Assembly (NCBI GenBank): GCA_964560875.1
Contig: CAZLMW010000034.1
Location: 5,944-69,943, forward strand
Reading direction: 5' to 3'
Source: CAZLMW01 sp964560875
GTDB lineage: Bacteria > Myxococcota_A > UBA9042
DNA: 64,000 bases
In this document: positions 29,679 to 42,120 of the stretch, piece by piece
Layout of the letters: every line of letters starts with the position of its first letter
Numbering within the stretch: the stretch's first letter is position 1
Notes under the pieces: generated by a model
The model's database searches: none
What the model was told of the DNA's origin: nothing
The model's input: the letters and a program-made list of their open reading frames with translations, nothing else
Made by a program: the position numbers and the translations under genes

Positions 29679-29825
29679 CGAATAGCCCTCAGCTGGGAGG
29701 CACGGAGGCCAAGCAAAAGATTGCGCTGAACCATACCACACGGCGCCGCAGCGCCAACGGCAGAATGGGGTCGACGAGCAAGATCCGCTTTCTCCGTAGG
29801 TCAGAAAAGCGACGAAAGTTGGACG

Positions 29826-31124
29826 TTACGCGTCGCGCGGGATCAGCGTCAGGATCTCTTTGATCGGCAGGCAGATGTCGTCGGTCTCGGCCGAGCGGCC
29901 TGCCTCGAGAATCCGGGTCGCCGCGTCCACCATGGCCGGATAGGCGGCGCGCAGCAGGTGGTTGGCGTGGATGACGATGTTGGCGCCCCGCTCGGCGAGC
30001 TCGATCTCGGGCACGGAGTTGTACGCGGTGGGGACCACGACAACCGGGATGTTGGCGTGTTTGGCGCGGAACCGGTCGAGGAACTCGAAGATCGGCGTGG
30101 GGTCCTGGTCCTTGCTGTGGATCATCACGCCGTCCGCTCCCGCTTCGACGTAGATGTCCGCGCGGTGCAGCGCGTCGTCAACACCTTTGCCCAGGATCAG
30201 CGATTCGATGCGCGCGACAACCATGAAATCGCTGGTGACGGCGGCGTTCTTGCCGGCCCGAATCTTGGCCGCGAACGCGTGCGGATCGTCCTGTGTTTGC
30301 TTGACCGATGTGCCGAACAAGCTGTTGCGCTTGGGTCCGATCTTGTCCTCGATGATGGCGGCCGAGACGCCGATGCGCTCAAGCGTCTTGACCGTGAAAG
30401 TGAAGTGCTCGGTGCGCCCGCCGGTGTCACAGTCGACGATGATCGGCTTGGTGGTGACCTCGAGGATCTGCTCGATCGTGGAGGTGCGGCTGGTCAGGTC
30501 GACGAGCTCGATGTCCGGCCGGCCCTTCGCGGTTGAGTCCGTGAGGCTGCTGATCCACATCGCATCGAACTCTTCGGCGGCGCCGTCGCGTTCGATGCGC
30601 ACGTTCTCGGCGATGAGGCCGCACAGCCCGTTGTGGGCCTCGATGACCCGGACGAACTTCTTGGCAGCCATCAAGCGGCGCAAGCGTTTGCGGCGCACGT
30701 CGGGCGTGGTTCCGATCTCTTTGAGCGCCTTGTTCAGCTGCGTGGACGAGATGCCCGGGGTGTAGGCCGGTTCAATGAGTTCGCCGCCCCACTGGGCGAG
30801 CGTGTCGATCACCTTTTGGCGGGTCGTGGCCTGCACGCCCTGCTTCCAATCGTCGCCGTGGACGACGAATTCGGGGCGCAGCGATTCAAGGTTGGCCGTG
30901 TAGTCGAGCGTTTCCTGCTTGATGACACGGTCGACGCCCTTGACCTGCTCGACCACGGTGAGGCGATCGGCGTAGCTCATGTAGGGCAGCCGCTTGTACG
31001 ACGCGATCGCCTCGTCGGTGAGCAGGCCGATGACCACATCACCGAGCTCCCGAGCAACCCTGATGATGTTCATGTGCCCCGGATGGAGCAGGTCGGCGCT
31101 CATTGCGACGTAAACTGTTGGCAT
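29826..31124 (-). CDS. pepM: Phosphoenolpyruvate mutase fused to an N-terminal nucleotidyltransferase domain
   Basis: 432 residues from an ATG at 31124 with a GGAGG Shine-Dalgarno. The N-terminal about 135 residues form a cytidylyltransferase-like Rossmann domain (YVAMSADLLHPGHMN with HxGH at residues 14-17; GDDWK). The C-terminal 280 residues are a PEP mutase/isocitrate-lyase-type barrel with the diagnostic EDKIGPKRNS motif near residue 258. PEP mutase makes phosphonopyruvate, the first step of nearly all phosphonate biosynthesis. The nucleotidyltransferase could activate a phosphonate or alcohol as a CMP ester. No phosphonopyruvate decarboxylase or transaminase lies in the window, so the rest of the pathway must be elsewhere. 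Confidence 0.93.
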   Translation of the reverse strand: MPTVYVAMSADLLHPGHMNIIRVARELGDVVIGLLTDEAIASYKRLPYMSYADRLTVVEQVKGVDRVIKQETLDYTANLESLRPEFVVHGDDWKQGVQATTRQKVIDTLAQWGGELIEPAYTPGISSTQLNKALKEIGTTPDVRRKRLRRLMAAKKFVRVIEAHNGLCGLIAENVRIERDGAAEEFDAMWISSLTDSTAKGRPDIELVDLTSRTSTIEQILEVTTKPIIVDCDTGGRTEHFTFTVKTLERIGVSAAIIEDKIGPKRNSLFGTSVKQTQDDPHAFAAKIRAGKNAAVTSDFMVVARIESLILGKGVDDALHRADIYVEAGADGVMIHSKDQDPTPIFEFLDRFRAKHANIPVVVVPTAYNSVPEIELAERGANIVIHANHLLRAAYPAMVDAATRILEAGRSAETDDICLPIKEILTLIPRDA

Positions 31125-31243
31125 GGCGGCCTCCACGAAGGCGCGCACGGTGCCCCGCTTGCCGGTCCGCGTCAATTCCTGCCGGCCGCCGCGGCATCAA
31201 CGGCGCGAGATCAAGCGGATGCGTTGGTGTGATTGAGCTGAAA

Positions 31244-33751
31244 TCAGGGCTTCTTGGTGACGCAGCCGGGCTGGCACACCTTGAGGCTGCGGGCCTTGCC
31301 GTCGCGGCTCTTGACCGGGACGCAGGACGCGCCGCCATCGGTTCCCTTGCAGTCCGCGTCGGTCTTGCACGGGGGCGCGCACCGCATCTTGGCGAGCGAT
31401 CCGTTGCCGCCGATATTGGTGCACGCGTACGCGCCGGCGCAGTGATGGTCCCAGGAGCACGGGATGCACGACTTCTTCTTGCGGCAGACGGGCACGATGC
31501 CGGCCATCTTCGCGTCGGCACGGGCCAGGCCAGGGAAGCCCATGTTGCCCTTGTCGCAGAACATCCCGTCGCCGCCTTTGCCGCAGTCCGAGTCGGACTT
31601 GCAGACGCGGCTGCAATAGCCCTTGCCGGGCGTCGAGTCGGTCATGCAGTAGCCGCCCTTGCACTGGTAATCGTTGCTCTCGAGATCGCACACCTCGCCG
31701 GCTGTCTTGGACGGCGCCGGTTTGCCCGTGCCGTTGAAGTTGCGCGTGCACCAGTATTCGACCTTGATCGGCTTGTCGGGGCCCCAGGCGATGGGATACG
31801 CGCGACAGGCGTCGGTCAAAGCCTTGCAATCAAACGACTTGCTGCAGTCTTCGAGGCTCGCGTCCTTGCTCGTCGGGCGACACACGGGGCGGTACAGGTC
31901 GTCGAGCGGGTCGAGCGTTGTGTTGAACGCCCACAGGGAGCTGCGACACAGCGCCTGGTAGTCGTAGCCGTAGAGCTTGGCCTTGCCGGCGCAGTCCTTT
32001 CGCCCGCTGCAGACATCGGCGCAGTAGCCGGCTTGGGCGGCACCGCTGTTGGACGTCGTGTTGAAGCATTGGCCGCCGTTGCAGAGCTTGGCGCCGAATT
32101 GCGCGCCACAGTGCGATCCCCAGTTGCCCTTGTCTTTGTCCTCGTCGATGCACAAGCCCTGCGCCACGAACTTGTAGCTCACGGGTGTCGCGCCCTGGGA
32201 CAGGTTCACCGGCACGTGCCACGCGCGGCAGTGTTTGCCCTTGGGGCACTCGGACTGGCCGTAGCAGGGCTTGTCCTTGTTGGCTCCGGGCATCGTGAAG
32301 CACTGCGAAAACGGCAGGTGTACGTCGTCGATGTTGTCCTCGGGGTTGGACAGATCGAAGCCGAACTCGCGCGCGCCGCAGAGCATCTTGCCGGGGCAGT
32401 CTTTGTCGGTCTTGCAGAGGTTGCCGCAGCGGCCGTTCTCGCAGCGGAAGGGATCGCCGCAGGGCGGGTAGCTCTGGTCTTTGTCGGTCAGGTAAGGGTC
32501 GCACTTTTCGCCCGGCTTGGCGCTGCCGTCGGCGATCCGGTAGCAGCGGTTGGCGTATCCGGGCAGCGTCTTCTTGGTCTTGTCCTTGGGGTCGGGATCG
32601 CCGTCGATGTTCTGCACGCCGTTGTAGCTCAGCCGGCAGTAGTAACCCTTGCCGCAGTCGTTGCCGACACCGCATTCCTTGGGCCAGCAGACGCTGAATT
32701 CCTTGTCCACATTGCTGTAGATGCGGTGGCCGGGGTCGCATTTCCACGCCGAACAGTGGGCGTCTTCGGTGCAGGCCTGGCCGTTGGGGCAGGTGCCGTT
32801 GGTGCACTTTTCGGCGCCTGTCACGCAGTCGCTGTCTTTGCTGCAGAACTCGATGCAGCCCAGCCCGAAACAGATGTCGCTGCGGCACAGGCTAAGCGGG
32901 CCGGCACCGGGGTTGCGGTTGCACGCGTGCGAAAACGGCTTGCCCGGTTTGCCATCGGGGTGTTTGACCGGCGGCATGCAGCGGGTCTGGTACTCGCCGT
33001 AGACATAGAGCAGCCGGCACATCTCACCGGTGGGGCAGTCCTTGTTCGCCTTGCAGGGCTTGAAGTTGGTTCCCGGCCGGCACATCGCAAACGACGACGA
33101 GCCCTGCGAGAGCTCGGCAGGCGACCGCAGCTCGACGCAGCGGAACTTCTTGCCCTGTGTACCGTCAGCCGCGTCGATGCACTCGCTGTCCGCGTTCGGG
33201 TCCTCGATGCCGTCGGCGCCGTTGTCGCCGCTGTGGTTGATCTTCTTGTCTTCGAGGATCGTGCACTTGAGCGTGCACAGGCCGCCCGAACAGCGATTGG
33301 TCTCGCAGATGCCGTCGAGGCAGTCGTAGTATTGCTGCCACTTGGTGTTGGACGCGTTGTTGGCGGGCATCGGACAGTCGGTGCCGGCGCCGCAGTACGA
33401 GCCGAATGGCAAGAGCTTGGCCTTGGGTTGCGGCACGCATACGTGGTTTTGGCACGACATTCCGGCCGCGCACGCGCCGCAGGACTTGCTGCACCCGGGG
33501 ATGAAGCCGCACTGCTTGCCCTTGCAGCTGCAGTTGTTCGGCTTGGTGCCACCGGTGTCCGTCGCGCCGCCGCTGCTGCCGGTGTCAACACCGCCGCCGC
33601 TGCTGCCCGTGTCCGCTTCGCCGCCGGCGTCGTTGGTGTCCGATTCGCCGATCTTGGCGGTAGGCGTTGTGCTGTCGCCGTTGTCCCCGCCGCAGCCAGC
33701 GACGAAGAAAAACGCGGCCGCAATCGCAGCCAATGTTCCCATACGCGTCAT
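31244..33751 (-). CDS. Cys-rich surface lipoprotein
   Basis: This 835-residue protein has a lipobox FVAGC near residue 20, then a Gly/Ser/Thr/Asp linker with repeated DTGSSGG units. Most of it is Cys-rich: C-x5-C-x2-C groupings such as CSKDSDCVTGAEKC, CKTDKDCPGK and CKSDSDCGKG recur throughout. The pattern suggests many disulphides and an extracellular location. Its ATG directly follows the stop of the upstream gene with no gap, so the two are coupled. No enzyme motif is seen. Confidence 0.85.
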   Translation of the reverse strand: MTRMGTLAAIAAAFFFVAGCGGDNGDSTTPTAKIGESDTNDAGGEADTGSSGGGVDTGSSGGATDTGGTKPNNCSCKGKQCGFIPGCSKSCGACAAGMSCQNHVCVPQPKAKLLPFGSYCGAGTDCPMPANNASNTKWQQYYDCLDGICETNRCSGGLCTLKCTILEDKKINHSGDNGADGIEDPNADSECIDAADGTQGKKFRCVELRSPAELSQGSSSFAMCRPGTNFKPCKANKDCPTGEMCRLLYVYGEYQTRCMPPVKHPDGKPGKPFSHACNRNPGAGPLSLCRSDICFGLGCIEFCSKDSDCVTGAEKCTNGTCPNGQACTEDAHCSAWKCDPGHRIYSNVDKEFSVCWPKECGVGNDCGKGYYCRLSYNGVQNIDGDPDPKDKTKKTLPGYANRCYRIADGSAKPGEKCDPYLTDKDQSYPPCGDPFRCENGRCGNLCKTDKDCPGKMLCGAREFGFDLSNPEDNIDDVHLPFSQCFTMPGANKDKPCYGQSECPKGKHCRAWHVPVNLSQGATPVSYKFVAQGLCIDEDKDKGNWGSHCGAQFGAKLCNGGQCFNTTSNSGAAQAGYCADVCSGRKDCAGKAKLYGYDYQALCRSSLWAFNTTLDPLDDLYRPVCRPTSKDASLEDCSKSFDCKALTDACRAYPIAWGPDKPIKVEYWCTRNFNGTGKPAPSKTAGEVCDLESNDYQCKGGYCMTDSTPGKGYCSRVCKSDSDCGKGGDGMFCDKGNMGFPGLARADAKMAGIVPVCRKKKSCIPCSWDHHCAGAYACTNIGGNGSLAKMRCAPPCKTDADCKGTDGGASCVPVKSRDGKARSLKVCQPGCVTKKP

Positions 33752-36823
<3,072 letters not shown>

Positions 36824-36893
36824 GAGGCCCCCAAAGCTGTTTATGACGGCCACCAACCTAGCCTTTGCGCCGGCTTCGGGCAACGATGCTGGG

Positions 36894-37955
36894 ATGCTGC
36901 GACGCCCCGCTTTTGTCCGCGCACCTACCCGAGCCATGTGGGCGGCCGCGGCCTGCATCTGCATCATGGGGTGCAACAAGAACCGATCGGCGACGCCGCC
37001 GGAGCACACTTCGTTCCAGCCGAAAGACCAGGCTCGCATCACGGAAACGACCGAGGCGCTCAAGAAGGCGCTTGTCTGGGCCGCACCACTCGACGTCACG
37101 CCCGCCCGCCTCCGCCACGAGCACGGCATGAAGGGGCTCAAACACTTCGTCGAGAAGCTCCAGCTGTTCAGAATCGCCGCCGAATGGCCAGGCTCAGGGT
37201 CTGACAACGACAAGAAGCTGGCCGATGCCGCGCGCGGCGGGCTGTTGGAGACGCTCAAGGCGATCGAAAGGGACGACTTTCACGACCTCGCAGACGCCGG
37301 TGCCGTGCGCTTCGCCCAAGACAACATGAGTTACCTGCGAGCCGCCGTCATCGCGAAACGTTACGGGTTGAACATCACGGCGTACCGAGCGGCCATCGCC
37401 AAGCTGTTACCTCGCCTCGAGGCGGGCCGGAACAGCCGCGGACCCGACCAACGCATGGCCATCGCATGGCAGCTTCAGCGGCTCGACCTGCCGACCGCCG
37501 AAACGCCCGAGCAGGTCCATCCGAGCTCGCGTATCGGCACGCGCATCGACCCCCGCTATTGGCAGAAGCATCCGCGACATACGTACGATTTGACGCACGA
37601 GATCTTCGCCATGACCCACCGGGGAGCCCGCCCATTTCCGTTCCGCGACGACAAAGAACGCGCCTACGCCTCGTTGATGGTCCGCAAGCTGCTCGACGCG
37701 CACATGAAGATGGGCAACCACGACATCGTGGCCGAGCTGCTTCTCAACCGCGCGCAGCTGCGCGAACCGTTCGACGACCAGGTGGCCACAGCGCGGCGTT
37801 TCCTGCTCGCCGCTCAGAACCCCGACGGCAGCTTCGGCCGCTACGACGAATCCGCGCTGCGCAAACGCAAAAAGAACCCCCGCTACGACGCCCGGATCGG
37901 CGGCTATTTGCACACGACCATGATGTGCATCTGGGCGTTGATGGCGACGAGTTGA
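36894..37955 (+). CDS. Putative lipoprotein with a helical toroid-like C-terminal part
   Basis: 353 residues if started at the ATG at 36894; an ATG at 36843 is also in frame. The short signal ends ACICIMGC, compatible with lipidation. The body is mainly helical. The C-terminal half contains DLTHEIFAMTHRG and AAQNPDGSFGRYDE ... HTTMMCIWAL, recalling the alpha/alpha toroid of prenyltransferase-like or thioester-containing proteins. No catalytic motif is evident. Its stop overlaps the TTG start of the following metallopeptidase-like lipoprotein by 4 nt. Confidence 0.75.
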   Translation: MLRRPAFVRAPTRAMWAAAACICIMGCNKNRSATPPEHTSFQPKDQARITETTEALKKALVWAAPLDVTPARLRHEHGMKGLKHFVEKLQLFRIAAEWPGSGSDNDKKLADAARGGLLETLKAIERDDFHDLADAGAVRFAQDNMSYLRAAVIAKRYGLNITAYRAAIAKLLPRLEAGRNSRGPDQRMAIAWQLQRLDLPTAETPEQVHPSSRIGTRIDPRYWQKHPRHTYDLTHEIFAMTHRGARPFPFRDDKERAYASLMVRKLLDAHMKMGNHDIVAELLLNRAQLREPFDDQVATARRFLLAAQNPDGSFGRYDESALRKRKKNPRYDARIGGYLHTTMMCIWALMATS

Positions 37956-40084
37956 ACGCTCCGAGACACAGCGCGCGATACCCAAGCGATGCGCGACTCC
38001 AACGCTCGTTTGCGTGGCTGACAGTCGTCGGGTTGCTCCTGAGCGCGGGCTGCATCCAGGACCGGTTCGTCCGCAACGGCAAGCTCGACACCCGATCGCT
38101 CGCGCGCATCCAGGCCTCGACGTCCAAGCTGCGTCGCCTACCGATCCGTAAGCCCATTCCCAGCGCGGCGCTGTCCCGAAGGTCGGCGGGAAAGGTCATC
38201 GCGGCGATCAACAAGGCCAACGCTTCGGCGCTCGCGACCGAGCAAACGTTGCATCACCGACTCGGCTTGCTCCCACCGCGGCTTGGACGGGCCGAGGTCG
38301 ACCAGAAGTTCGTTGATGGACCGGTCGCAGGTTTCTACGACCCGATGACCAAGAAGCTGTACGTCATCACCGACTACCCGTTGGTCGTACGGCTGCAGAT
38401 GGACCTCATCGGTATGTTCAACGGCATCGACTTCGGCCACGACATGATCCTCAGCCACGAGATCACCCATGCGCTGCAGGACCAACACTTCGACCTCGCC
38501 CACGTCGACGCGGCATCCGCCCACAACGCCGATCAGGCGCTCGCCATGCTGTCGCTCATCGAGTCGGACGCCAACGTGCTCGGCTTTGCCCATTCGCACG
38601 CCATCGACATGCGGGGAACGCTGCGGACCGCGATGCTGATCGGCTACGCGCGCATGAACTACGCGATGAGTGAGCCGTTCCTGCCGCTCCTGGCCCCCGG
38701 CGTCCCGTCGTTTCATCGCAAGCTCGCCTACGGTCACTACACGCGGGGCTTGAGCATCGTGCAGCGCGCCCTTGGCAGCGGTGGCTGGGACACGCTCACC
38801 CGACTCTATCGCGAGGCGCCACCGGCCAGCACCGAACAGGTCATGTTCCCGCGCAAGTACTTCGGGCCCCACTGCGATCCGCCGGTCGAACTGCCGATGG
38901 CCGCCACCCCGGACGTGCTCAAAGGCTATCGGCGGCTGCTCGAAAACACGTTTGGAGCGCTGCAATGGAAGCTGCTTATCGAGCATCACGGCGCCTGGCG
39001 CTGGACCGGCACCCGACACGCAAGCAGCTGGGGTGGAGATCGCTACGACCTGTGGTGGAGAGACGGACAAACCGTGCTCGTGTGGCGACAGGTATGGGAC
39101 ACCGAAGAGGCCGCTCGCGACGCGATGGCGCTGTGGATCGAGCAGCTCGAGGAGCGCTACGAACAGGTCAGGGAGCGCCCGTCAAACCCAAACAAGCCGC
39201 CCGGGCTGATCCGCCGGTTCGACATCACCCCCTCACCGACCAAGCCGTCGCGGAGCAAAGTCCTCGTCCGTCGCCCCGAGGTTGTGCACGTCGAGCGCCG
39301 CGGCCGCCGGGTGTTGATTGTCGAAGGCGCATCGCCCAAAGAGACGCCGATCGTCGTCCGTTCGGGGTGGCAAGCGCTCCTTCCCGAGTCGGTCACCCGG
39401 ACATCAGCCCGTTGCCCGGCGAAGGTCCTCGTGCGTCCGATTCAACGCACCGAAGCGCCGCCTCTCACCGCGGGCGAGCGCATCTTCCTGCCTCACCGGA
39501 CCATGCACGCGTCGGCGAGCGGACTCTGGTCATCCACGCGTCCGACCAGCGTCGTTCCGTTTTACCGGGCAGGCATCCGCTGGGGCGTTCGCGATGGGGT
39601 TGTGTTGGACGCAGCGCTTCTTTCGCTTTCGGTGCGCACGACGCCGTCGCCGTTTCTGACCGCCGTCACATGGCGCCCCGGCCTGTCGACCCTGGACATC
39701 GGCCTCACGTTCGCGCTGGTGCCGTCCGACTCCTTCGCCATCATCGCGGAAGCCCGGTCGCTCCGGTTGTGGGGTGACGCTGTTGATGTGATCGATCCCG
39801 ACCTTATCGCGGCGGGGATCGTGTTTTCGCCCCATCCGCGCCTGGTGCTCGCCGCCTCCTTGCGCTGGGCCCTGCCGGTTGCGCAAGCCGACGGGTCGAG
39901 AGGACCGCGGCGCCTCGCGTTTGGGTCGCCCCTGGGCCTGTCCGGCAATGGACTGCCGTTGGTCGAGTGGCGGGTCCACGACATGCTGTGGGTGCACTGG
40001 GATCCGCTCTACGTACCAGAAGAGGATGCCGGCGACGGCTACAAGGCCCGGATTCATCGGGTCGGGCTCTCGCTGTACTTCTGA
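37952..40084 (+). CDS. Lipoprotein with zinc-metallopeptidase motif HEITH and C-terminal beta-rich domain
   Basis: 710 residues from a TTG overlapping the previous stop; no ATG fits before the signal. The lipobox is LLSAGC near residue 34. His169-Glu-Ile-Thr-His173 gives an HExxH motif, and a Glu about 30 residues later (LSLIESDA) could be the third zinc ligand, as in gluzincins. Residues about 180-430 are helical. The last about 180 residues look like beta-strands of an outer-membrane barrel or surface domain (VHDMLWVHWDP). The stop lies in the first 13-bp repeat of the array that follows. Confidence 0.82.
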   Translation: MNAPRHSARYPSDARLQRSFAWLTVVGLLLSAGCIQDRFVRNGKLDTRSLARIQASTSKLRRLPIRKPIPSAALSRRSAGKVIAAINKANASALATEQTLHHRLGLLPPRLGRAEVDQKFVDGPVAGFYDPMTKKLYVITDYPLVVRLQMDLIGMFNGIDFGHDMILSHEITHALQDQHFDLAHVDAASAHNADQALAMLSLIESDANVLGFAHSHAIDMRGTLRTAMLIGYARMNYAMSEPFLPLLAPGVPSFHRKLAYGHYTRGLSIVQRALGSGGWDTLTRLYREAPPASTEQVMFPRKYFGPHCDPPVELPMAATPDVLKGYRRLLENTFGALQWKLLIEHHGAWRWTGTRHASSWGGDRYDLWWRDGQTVLVWRQVWDTEEAARDAMALWIEQLEERYEQVRERPSNPNKPPGLIRRFDITPSPTKPSRSKVLVRRPEVVHVERRGRRVLIVEGASPKETPIVVRSGWQALLPESVTRTSARCPAKVLVRPIQRTEAPPLTAGERIFLPHRTMHASASGLWSSTRPTSVVPFYRAGIRWGVRDGVVLDAALLSLSVRTTPSPFLTAVTWRPGLSTLDIGLTFALVPSDSFAIIAEARSLRLWGDAVDVIDPDLIAAGIVFSPHPRLVLAASLRWALPVAQADGSRGPRRLAFGSPLGLSGNGLPLVEWRVHDMLWVHWDPLYVPEEDAGDGYKARIHRVGLSLYF

Positions 40085-40288
40085 GTGCAATTTCTGAGTG
40101 CAATTTCTGAGTGCGATTTCTGGGCGCTATTTCNNNNNNNNNNNNNNNNNNNNNNNNNNNNNNNNNNNNNNNNNNNNNNNNNNNNNNNNNNNNNNNNNNN
40201 NNNNNNNNNNNNNNNNNNNNNNNNNNNNNNNNNTTCTGAGTGCAATTTCTGAGTGCAATTTCTGAGTGCGATTTCTGGGCGCTATTTC
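40079..40288. repeat. 13-bp repeats in a 52-bp higher-order unit, with 100-N gap
   Basis: The same 55 bases stand on both sides of the N run: 40079-40133 and 40234-40288. Each holds four 13-mers: TTTCTGAGTGCAA twice, TTTCTGAGTGCGA, then TTTCTGGGCGCTA. The array fills the space between two convergent genes and supplies the last bases of both: TGA at 40082-40084 for the plus gene and TAG at 40284-40282 for the minus gene. Copy number is unknown. Confidence 0.9.
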
Positions 40289-42120
40289 ACGTGGCAAGCG
40301 CCCTTGGCGGCCGGGACCATCGGCACCCCGGTAGCGCGCCAGGTCTTGAGGAAGCATTCGTACTGGTCGCGCGCCGTTTTCACCTGGAACGCGACCTCGT
40401 GGCCGTCCTCTACCCCGTCTTCGAGGTGCTGAACGACAACGGCCGTGCGCTTGCCGTCATCACGATTGCCTTTCGCGGGCAGCGGGATTGTCTTGCCGCC
40501 AACGGTCGCGAGCTCGGTCGCCGCGGACGGGAAGATCTTGGTCTCGTCATGCTCCTGGTCGAGCGCCTTGCCGCCGAGATCGAGCCGGTACGCAATCGAC
40601 GTCGCGTTGGCGATGGTGGGCATGATGTAACGGTCAGCGATGCCCTGCAGCATCAGCACGTGCGGCGGTTTTCGGTCGATCCATCCATCGGTCACGGCGC
40701 GCGCGAAGATCGGCGGATCGGCGATCTCTCCGACCCATTGGACGAGGCTGAGCACGGGATCGTGGCGGTGCAGCGACTCGCCCGTCTTCGTGTAGTTGAG
40801 CAGCGCTTCGGCGATCGGCTTGACGGCGAAAGGCAGCTGCTTGTGCAGGATGTTCTCGATCCAGCTGCCGCCGGCCCCCGACAGGATCAGCGCGCCGTAG
40901 TCCTTGGCGAATGCGATGGATAGCGGGGCGATTGTGGCGCCCATCGAGTGGCCCATCAGCGCGATGGTCTTGATGTCGAGGGCGGATTGCGACGGCTTCG
41001 TGGCGCCCTTGCAGCCGCTTGTATCGATGGACAGCGACGCCAGCAGCCGCGGGACCAGCGTCATCTCGGCGGCCGATTGCAGGAGGTTGCCGCGCATGGC
41101 CGCCAGGTTGCCGAAGTTGAAGATCAACAGCTGCTCATCGGCGCCGGTCGGGTTGCGAATCCCGCCGAGTGGGCCGTCAAGCTGCGCCCCCGCGAATCCC
41201 GCCTGCGCGAACATCTTCGCCGGTCCGGACCCCGGGATCTTCACGACGCCGTCCTTGTCGCGCACACCGCGGTCGATCATCGGCCGGTCGCCGCCGCCGC
41301 CGGTGCGCACAAAAACGACGACAGGCCATCCGCCCTTCGGTGTGTCCTTGCGCGGAATGGTCACGAAGAGCCGCGCCGCCTCGTGGCGCTGGACCTTCAG
41401 CTTTGCGTCGTCGATGCCGCCACCCGTGCCTGCGTACGGCGGCGTGCCCGACTGGAAGACCGGCATGTCGTAGCGGGTCTCGTAGACGCAGAAGTCGGCG
41501 TGGGTCTCGATGAGTTTGACGGCGGTGGTGGGCTTGGGCAGCGGCAGGCTGTGCAGCTTCTTGACCACGCTGGCGAGCGGGCGCAGCGGATCCCAGGTGC
41601 GAAAACGCGCGACTCGAGTGCCTTCGACGAGCCATTCGTACGTCGTGGAGGGCCGCAGCGGATCGCCCTGGCGCGGCACAATCGAGAACAGGTTGGGGCT
41701 GCCAAAGGTCGTGGTTTCCGCGGCGAAGTTGCATGAAATCGGGACGTCTTCCCCCTTTGCCGGACCGTCGTCTGCGCGCAAGGTGACGTCGGCGCATTCG
41801 ATGACAGCCGGTTCTTTGGACTGCGCGAAGAGGCCGGCGGTCGTCGAGAAGCCCTTCGCTTTACCATCGAGCAACGCCAGGGAGTCCTTGACGAGGGCCG
41901 GTGCGCCGTCACTGGCGAACAACGCCATCGAAACGGCGCCGTCCTTGATGCGGAGCTCGTCAGGGAACGGCGAACCAAAGAAGCCAGCCGCGCCGAACAC
42001 CCAAGGCGACTCGACGGTGTCGGCACCGCTACTGTCGTCTGGAGGCGACTCCACGCAACAGCTGCAGCCGATCGCAATGGCTGTGACCGCCCCCAGGGCC
42101 GCGACTCTAAGTGCCTGCAT
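40282..42120 (-). CDS. Alpha/beta-hydrolase lipoprotein
   Basis: This 612-residue protein has a signal ending in IAIGC near residue 19. It contains a nucleophile elbow GHSMG (Ser near residue 388) in the setting IKTIALMGHSMGATIAPL, which is typical of lipases and esterases. Candidate acid and His residues lie in LMLQGIADRYIMP and EHDETK. The N-terminal 200 residues resemble the beta-rich N-domain of bacterial surface lipases. Its start directly follows the stop of the CYTH-CHAD gene, so it is the last gene of the ppk run. The substrate is unknown; a link with polyphosphate is not evident. Confidence 0.85.
   Translation of the reverse strand: MQALRVAALGAVTAIAIGCSCCVESPPDDSSGADTVESPWVFGAAGFFGSPFPDELRIKDGAVSMALFASDGAPALVKDSLALLDGKAKGFSTTAGLFAQSKEPAVIECADVTLRADDGPAKGEDVPISCNFAAETTTFGSPNLFSIVPRQGDPLRPSTTYEWLVEGTRVARFRTWDPLRPLASVVKKLHSLPLPKPTTAVKLIETHADFCVYETRYDMPVFQSGTPPYAGTGGGIDDAKLKVQRHEAARLFVTIPRKDTPKGGWPVVVFVRTGGGGDRPMIDRGVRDKDGVVKIPGSGPAKMFAQAGFAGAQLDGPLGGIRNPTGADEQLLIFNFGNLAAMRGNLLQSAAEMTLVPRLLASLSIDTSGCKGATKPSQSALDIKTIALMGHSMGATIAPLSIAFAKDYGALILSGAGGSWIENILHKQLPFAVKPIAEALLNYTKTGESLHRHDPVLSLVQWVGEIADPPIFARAVTDGWIDRKPPHVLMLQGIADRYIMPTIANATSIAYRLDLGGKALDQEHDETKIFPSAATELATVGGKTIPLPAKGNRDDGKRTAVVVQHLEDGVEDGHEVAFQVKTARDQYECFLKTWRATGVPMVPAAKGACHVK

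Noticed and set aside
40079..40288. Attachment site or integration hotspot
   Set aside because: The flanking 55-base identity is explained by a tandem array around an assembly gap; no integrase or tRNA is nearby.
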